Part shown: piece by piece, positions 14,031 through 16,969 of the stretch
Numbering within the stretch: the stretch's first letter is position 1
Layout of the letters: every line of letters begins with the position of its first letter
Assembly: GCA_005888525.1 (NCBI GenBank)
Contig: VBAB01000109.1
Location: 1-16,969, forward strand
Direction: 5' to 3'
Origin: Alphaproteobacteria bacterium
Lineage (GTDB): Bacteria; Pseudomonadota; Alphaproteobacteria; Rhizobiales; Hyphomicrobiaceae
DNA length: 16,969 nt
Notes under the pieces: model-generated
The model's input: the letters and a program-made list of their open reading frames with translations, nothing else
The model's database searches: none
What the model was told of the DNA's origin: nothing
Translations under genes and position numbers: made by a program

Positions 14031-14972
14031 TCACTGTTTGCCGGCAGCTTTCGCTACTTCGGCGGCGAAATCGCCGTCCTTCTTGTCGATGCCCTCACCA
14101 AGGGCATAGCGGGCGAACTTTGCTATCTTGATGGGCGCGCCCGCCGTCTTCTCTGCGTCCTCGAGGACCTGCGCGACGGTGGCCTTGCCGTCGCCACCGG
14201 CGCCAAGGAAGGTTTGCTGCATCAGCACCACCTGCTGGAAGAACTCCTTGCGCAGCCGACCTTCGACCATCTTGGCGGCGATCTCGGGCGGCTTGCCCGA
14301 GGCCCTGGCCTGCTCGGTGTAGACCGCGCGCTCGCGCTCGATGAGCGCGGGGTCGAGCTCCTCGACCGTGATGGCTGCGGGCGCCGCGGCGGCGATGTGC
14401 ATGGCGAGCTGACGGCCCAAGCCCGTCAGCACCGCCTTCTCGCCCGTGCTCTCGAGCGCCACCAGCACGCCGATCTTGCCCAGGCCGTCCGCGACCTTGT
14501 TGTGCACGTAATCGGCGACATGGCCCGCGCCGACCGACATGGCGACCGTGCGGCGCACGCTCATGTTCTCGCCGATGGTCGCTACCGTCTCCTTGACGTG
14601 CTCCTCCACCGTCACCGACTTGCCGGGATAGGTGAGGCCCAGCAGCTTGCCGAGGTCACCGTCGGCCTTCGGCGCCAGCGAGGTGATCTTGCGCACCATG
14701 TCCTGGAACTGCTCGTTGCGGGCGACGAAGTCGGTCTCCGAATTGACCTCCACCATCGCGCCCGACTTGTCTTTGGCGACGACACCGATCAGACCCTCGG
14801 CGGCAACGCGGCCTGCCTTGTTGGCAGCCTTCGACAGGCCCTTCTTGCGCAGCCAGTCGACCGCCTGCTCGACGTGGCCCTTGGTCTCGGTGAGCGCCGC
14901 CTTGCAGTCCATCATGCCGGCGCCGGTCTTGTCGCGCAGCTCCTTCACGAGGCTCGCGGATATGGTGGTCAT
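14031..14972 (-). CDS. tsf: Elongation factor Ts
   Basis: EF-Ts exchanges GDP for GTP on EF-Tu. The 313-residue protein starts with the UBA-like N-domain (ISASLVKELRDKTGAGMMDC), then KKGLSKAANKAGRVAAEG (44-61) and the EF-Tu contact motif TDFVARNEQF (80-89). The two core subdomains follow, with RRTVAMSVGAGHVADYVH and LGRQLAMHIAAAAP recognisable. It is somewhat longer than E. coli EF-Ts (283) but normal for alphaproteobacteria. The ATG at 14972 has AAGGA 7 nt upstream. The gene follows rpsB after a 91-bp gap filled largely by an inverted repeat. Confidence 0.97.
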   Translation of the reverse strand: MTTISASLVKELRDKTGAGMMDCKAALTETKGHVEQAVDWLRKKGLSKAANKAGRVAAEGLIGVVAKDKSGAMVEVNSETDFVARNEQFQDMVRKITSLAPKADGDLGKLLGLTYPGKSVTVEEHVKETVATIGENMSVRRTVAMSVGAGHVADYVHNKVADGLGKIGVLVALESTGEKAVLTGLGRQLAMHIAAAAPAAITVEELDPALIERERAVYTEQARASGKPPEIAAKMVEGRLRKEFFQQVVLMQQTFLGAGGDGKATVAQVLEDAEKTAGAPIKIAKFARYALGEGIDKKDGDFAAEVAKAAGKQ

Positions 14973-14990
14973 TGGTTGGTCCTTATGTTG

Positions 14991-15054
14991 GGGAATAGGG
15001 AATAGGGAATAGGGAGTTGGGGCCTCTACTCCCTGCTGCCTATTCCCTACTCCC
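14991..15054. repeat. Heptamer tandem repeat within a 27-bp imperfect inverted repeat, rpsB-tsf gap
   Basis: Three head-to-tail copies of gggaata (14991-15011) are followed by gggagt. The whole 27-base block 14991-15017 is repeated in reverse complement at 15028-15054 with 23 of 27 positions matching, around a 10-base loop. The right arm holds only one intact heptamer. In the rpsB-tsf transcript this forms a long hairpin that ends about 8 bases before the AAGGA ribosome binding site of tsf. It may be a copy of a mobile or slippage-prone intergenic repeat, and it may influence tsf expression or mRNA stability. Confidence 0.8.
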
Positions 15055-15063
15055 TTATCTCTT

Positions 15064-16068
15064 TCAGGCCGCCTGGCCCTCGGTGAGCTGCTTGGCGGCG
15101 GTAATCCAGTTGTCGCGCGCGATGCGCCCTCTGAGGTTGAGCGCAGTGTCGAGCGCCTCGGTCGTCTCCGGATCGAGATCGGCGATCTGCCAAAAGTGGT
15201 AGACGCCGATATCGTTGAGCCGCTGTTCCAGCTTGACGTTGACTCCGGGCAGGCGCTTCAGGTCGTCGGCCTCGCCGCGCGGCGCGTCGATGCCCCGGAA
15301 GGTCGGCTTCTCCGCCGGCACGGGCAGCTCCTCGACCGGGGGCTTCTCCGCCGCGCCCACGTCGACGCCCGCCTGCGCCTGGCCGCGCTCGATGCCGTCG
15401 ATGGCGGCGCGCGCCACGAGGTCGCAATAGAGCGTGATGGCGCGGCCGGCATCGTCGTTGCCCGGAACAAGGAAGTCGATGCCGTCGGGATCGCAGTTGG
15501 TGTCGACCACGGCGACGATGGGAATCCCGAGCTTCTTGGCCTCGGCGATGGCGATCTGCTCCTTGTTGGTGTCGATCACGAACAGCAGGTCGGGCAGACC
15601 GCCCATCTCCTTGATGCCGCCCAGCGATTTGTTGAGCGAATCGCGGTCACGGGTGAGCTGCAGCAGCTCTTTCTTGGTACGCCCCTTGGCCTCTCCGGCG
15701 AGCGTCTCCTCCAGCTGCTTGAGGCGGCGGATCGACTGGGAGATGGTCTTCCAGTTGGTGAGCGTGCCGCCGAGCCAGCGGTGGTTGATGAAATACTGCG
15801 CCGAGCGCTTGGCGGCGTCGGCGATCCCCTCGGAGGCCTGGCGCTTGGTGCCGACGAAGAGCACGCGCCCGCCGCCGGCCACCACGTCGCTCACCTTGAC
15901 GAGCGCCTGATGCAGCAGCGGCACCGACTGGGCCAGGTCGATGATGTGGATGTTGTTGCGCGAGCCGAAGATGAAGGGCGCCATCTTCGGGTTCCAGCGG
16001 TGGCTCTGGTGGCCGAAGTGACAGCCAGCCTCGAGCAGCTGACGCATATTGAAGGCGGGGAGCGCCAT
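15064..16068 (-). CDS. rpsB: Small ribosomal subunit protein S2 with a C-terminal helix-hairpin-helix-like extension
   Basis: S2 binds late to the 30S subunit and recruits S1. Residues 1-230 are a normal S2: MRQLLEAGCHFGHQSHRWNP (8-27), NIHIIDLAQS, VLFVGTKRQAS (69-79), NHRWLGGTLTNWKTI (95-109), GLPDLLFVIDTNKE and the DTNCDPDGIDFLVPGNDDA signature (189-207). The protein is 334 residues, against 241 in E. coli. A Pro/Glu-rich linker (about 231-262) leads to a compact tail, ADDLKRLPGVNVKLEQRLND and on to GRIARDNWI (267-322). That tail resembles the helix-hairpin-helix-like segment found at the ends of some alphaproteobacterial proteins, such as L21 and NuoE. The ATG at 16068 has AAGGA 10 nt upstream; the frame is open to 16152, but those extra 28 residues are not S2-like. 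Confidence 0.97.
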   Translation of the reverse strand: MALPAFNMRQLLEAGCHFGHQSHRWNPKMAPFIFGSRNNIHIIDLAQSVPLLHQALVKVSDVVAGGGRVLFVGTKRQASEGIADAAKRSAQYFINHRWLGGTLTNWKTISQSIRRLKQLEETLAGEAKGRTKKELLQLTRDRDSLNKSLGGIKEMGGLPDLLFVIDTNKEQIAIAEAKKLGIPIVAVVDTNCDPDGIDFLVPGNDDAGRAITLYCDLVARAAIDGIERGQAQAGVDVGAAEKPPVEELPVPAEKPTFRGIDAPRGEADDLKRLPGVNVKLEQRLNDIGVYHFWQIADLDPETTEALDTALNLRGRIARDNWITAAKQLTEGQAA

Positions 16069-16133
16069 GGGTGCGATGTCCTTTTCCGGTTGAACCTCCG
16101 CGAGACCCGAGAGAAGACCGGCATCCGCAAGGA

Positions 16134-16182
16134 GGCGGAAAGGACGGCCCACCGGAGCGCTGGACGGGGCTTTCGGTCCGCC
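16134..16182 (-). promoter_or_regulatory. Structured rpsB mRNA leader (candidate)
   Basis: In the rpsB leader, ggcgga and aaag (minus strand, 16182-16170 with a 3-base bulge) can pair with ctttccgcc (16142-16134). Inside, gccc and gggc can extend the stem. The structure sits about 65 bases before the rpsB start and inside the roughly 140-base leader expected from the candidate promoter. S2 represses its own leader in gammaproteobacteria; whether this unrelated sequence does the same is unknown. Confidence 0.35.
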
Positions 16183-16212
16183 GAGCGCAGGTCCCGCGTG
16201 TGGGATGGGCGG

Positions 16213-16241
16213 TGTTTAATGTCTATGAAGCGGATTTACAA
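16213..16241 (-). promoter_or_regulatory. Candidate sigma-70-type promoter for the rpsB-tsf operon
   Basis: On the minus strand CTTGTAA (with -35 hexamer TTGTAA at 16241-16236) is followed after 17 bases by TAAACA (16218-16213) as a possible -10. The CTTG start agrees with the alphaproteobacterial -35 preference, and the region is AT-richer than its surroundings. It lies between the esterase stop (16256) and rpsB, where a promoter is expected, and predicts a leader of about 140 bases. The -10 match is only partial. Confidence 0.42.
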
Positions 16242-16255
16242 GGGGTAGAGCCCGC

Positions 16256-16912
16256 TCAGCGCACCCCGCGCACGGACTGGGCAATGAAATGGCCCGCCAT
16301 CCACTGCGCCTCCGGATCGATGCCGTGGCCGAGGCCGGGCCGCACGTGCCATTCCACTGGGATTCCAGCTCCCGCAAGCGCCTCTCGCGCCATGTGCAGC
16401 GCGTCGATCGGGATCAGGTCGTCTGCCTCACCGTGAACGAGCAGCACCGGCGGGCGCGCCTTCGTCTCGGCCAGGTGATCCGGCCCGGCGAGCAGGCCCG
16501 AGTAAGCGACGATGCCAGCCGGGGGTGGGGCGCGTCGCAGTCCCACGTGCAGGGCCATCATGGTGCCCTGGCTGAAGCCCACGAGGACAAGCCGGTCCGC
16601 CGTGAGGCGATAGCGGGCGAGCTCGGCGTCGAGAAAACGGTCGAGCGCCGGCTGGGCCGCTGCCACCCCGCGCCAATACTCGCTGGGATCACGCAGCGTG
16701 AGCGCAAACCATTGCAAGCCGCCGTACATGCCGGGGATGGACTGCGGCGCATTGGGTGCCACGAACGCCGCATCGGGCAGCGAGCGGCGCCAGCCATCGC
16801 CGAGCGCGATCAGGTCATCGCCGTTGGCACCGTAGCCGTGCAGCAGCACCACCAACCCGGAGGCCCGGCCTCCGCGCGGCTCGATCCGCGGCCCATTGAG
16901 GGGTGTGGTCAT
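16256..16912 (-). CDS. Phospholipase/carboxylesterase family alpha/beta hydrolase
   Basis: This 218-residue protein belongs to the small serine esterase family (phospholipase/carboxylesterase, YpfH or EstB-like). It is probably cytoplasmic, since it has no signal peptide. The oxyanion region LLHGYGANGDDLIAL is at 23-37, the nucleophile Ser114 lies in VGFSQGTMMAL (111-121), the acid is probably Asp164 in VHGEADDLIP (159-168), and the His is His196 in GLGHGID (193-199). APNAPQSIPG (52-61) and WFALTLRDP (68-76) are also typical. The physiological ester is not predictable from sequence. The ATG at 16912 is 6 bp after the stop of the preceding gene, so the two form an operon separate from the rpsB operon. 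No strong ribosome binding site is visible. Confidence 0.93.
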   Translation of the reverse strand: MTTPLNGPRIEPRGGRASGLVVLLHGYGANGDDLIALGDGWRRSLPDAAFVAPNAPQSIPGMYGGLQWFALTLRDPSEYWRGVAAAQPALDRFLDAELARYRLTADRLVLVGFSQGTMMALHVGLRRAPPPAGIVAYSGLLAGPDHLAETKARPPVLLVHGEADDLIPIDALHMAREALAGAGIPVEWHVRPGLGHGIDPEAQWMAGHFIAQSVRGVR

Positions 16913-16918
16913 GTGGTC

Positions 16919-16969
16919 TCAGACCGGCACGGCGGTGCGCTGCTGCTTGAGGGCGGCGTAGTAGGCCCA
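16919..16969 (-). CDS. C-terminal end of an unidentified protein (cut by the window edge)
   Basis: On the minus strand an open frame enters from the window edge and reads WAYYAALKQQRTAVPV before a TGA at 16921-16919. Only 16 residues are visible, too few to name a family. The 6-bp distance to the esterase ATG supports a real gene translated just ahead of it in the same operon. The frame could still be chance, since it is so short. Confidence 0.5.
   Translation of the reverse strand, partial: WAYYAALKQQRTAVPV

Noticed and set aside
14991..15054. CRISPR array
   Set aside because: The gggaata units are adjacent 7-mers without spacers and form one inverted repeat; no cas genes are nearby.
1..16969. 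Insertion sequences, tRNA or rRNA genes, prophage or genomic island
   Set aside because: I saw no transposase, integrase, tRNA-like fold or attachment repeats; gene order and composition are those of a conserved housekeeping region.

Overview
This window is GC-rich chromosomal DNA from an alphaproteobacterium, most likely of the Hyphomicrobiales (Rhizobiales). The reasons are the gene order rpsB-tsf-pyrH-frr-uppS-cdsA-dxr-rseP-bamA-lpxD-fabZ-lpxA-lpxI-lpxB with gltA convergent at the end, LpxI in place of LpxH for UDP-diacylglucosamine cleavage, the absence of skp/ompH between bamA and lpxD, and an S2 protein with a long C-terminal extension. Genus or species cannot be fixed from the sequence alone.

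Layout. The + strand carries only the 3' end of gltA (1-413). Everything else reads on the minus strand, so transcription runs from high to low coordinates. At the far right are the last 16 codons of an unidentified gene (16919-16969) and, 6 bp on, a small serine carboxylesterase (16256-16912). A gap of 187 bp follows, with a plausible promoter and a foldable leader. Then come the translation genes rpsB and tsf, then pyrH (UMP kinase) and frr (ribosome recycling). Next are uppS, cdsA and dxr, for the isoprenoid carrier lipid and phospholipid precursors, and rseP, a site-2 protease. After a 247 bp gap come bamA (outer membrane protein assembly) and the lipid A block lpxD-fabZ-lpxA-lpxI-lpxB, which meets gltA tail to tail. 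No stretch of 300 bases or more lacks a gene.

How the genes work together. The right half makes parts of the translation machinery and UMP. The middle supplies isoprenoid precursors (Dxr), undecaprenyl diphosphate (UppS) and CDP-diacylglycerol (CdsA). The left half builds the outer membrane: FabZ provides acyl chains, LpxA, LpxD, LpxI and LpxB carry out lipid A steps, BamA inserts outer membrane proteins, and RseP acts in envelope proteolysis.

Most of the window is ordinary housekeeping DNA, and I see no new defence, mobile or biosynthetic system. The points worth a second look are an LpxI of about 428 residues whose C-terminal half seems to be duplicated, the second copy having lost its conserved acidic motif; an S2 protein carrying a helix-hairpin-helix-like tail; a heptamer-based inverted repeat between rpsB and tsf; a REP-like palindrome between lpxA and lpxI; a structured rpsB leader; and an LpxA with Ile where His is usual next to the active-site region.
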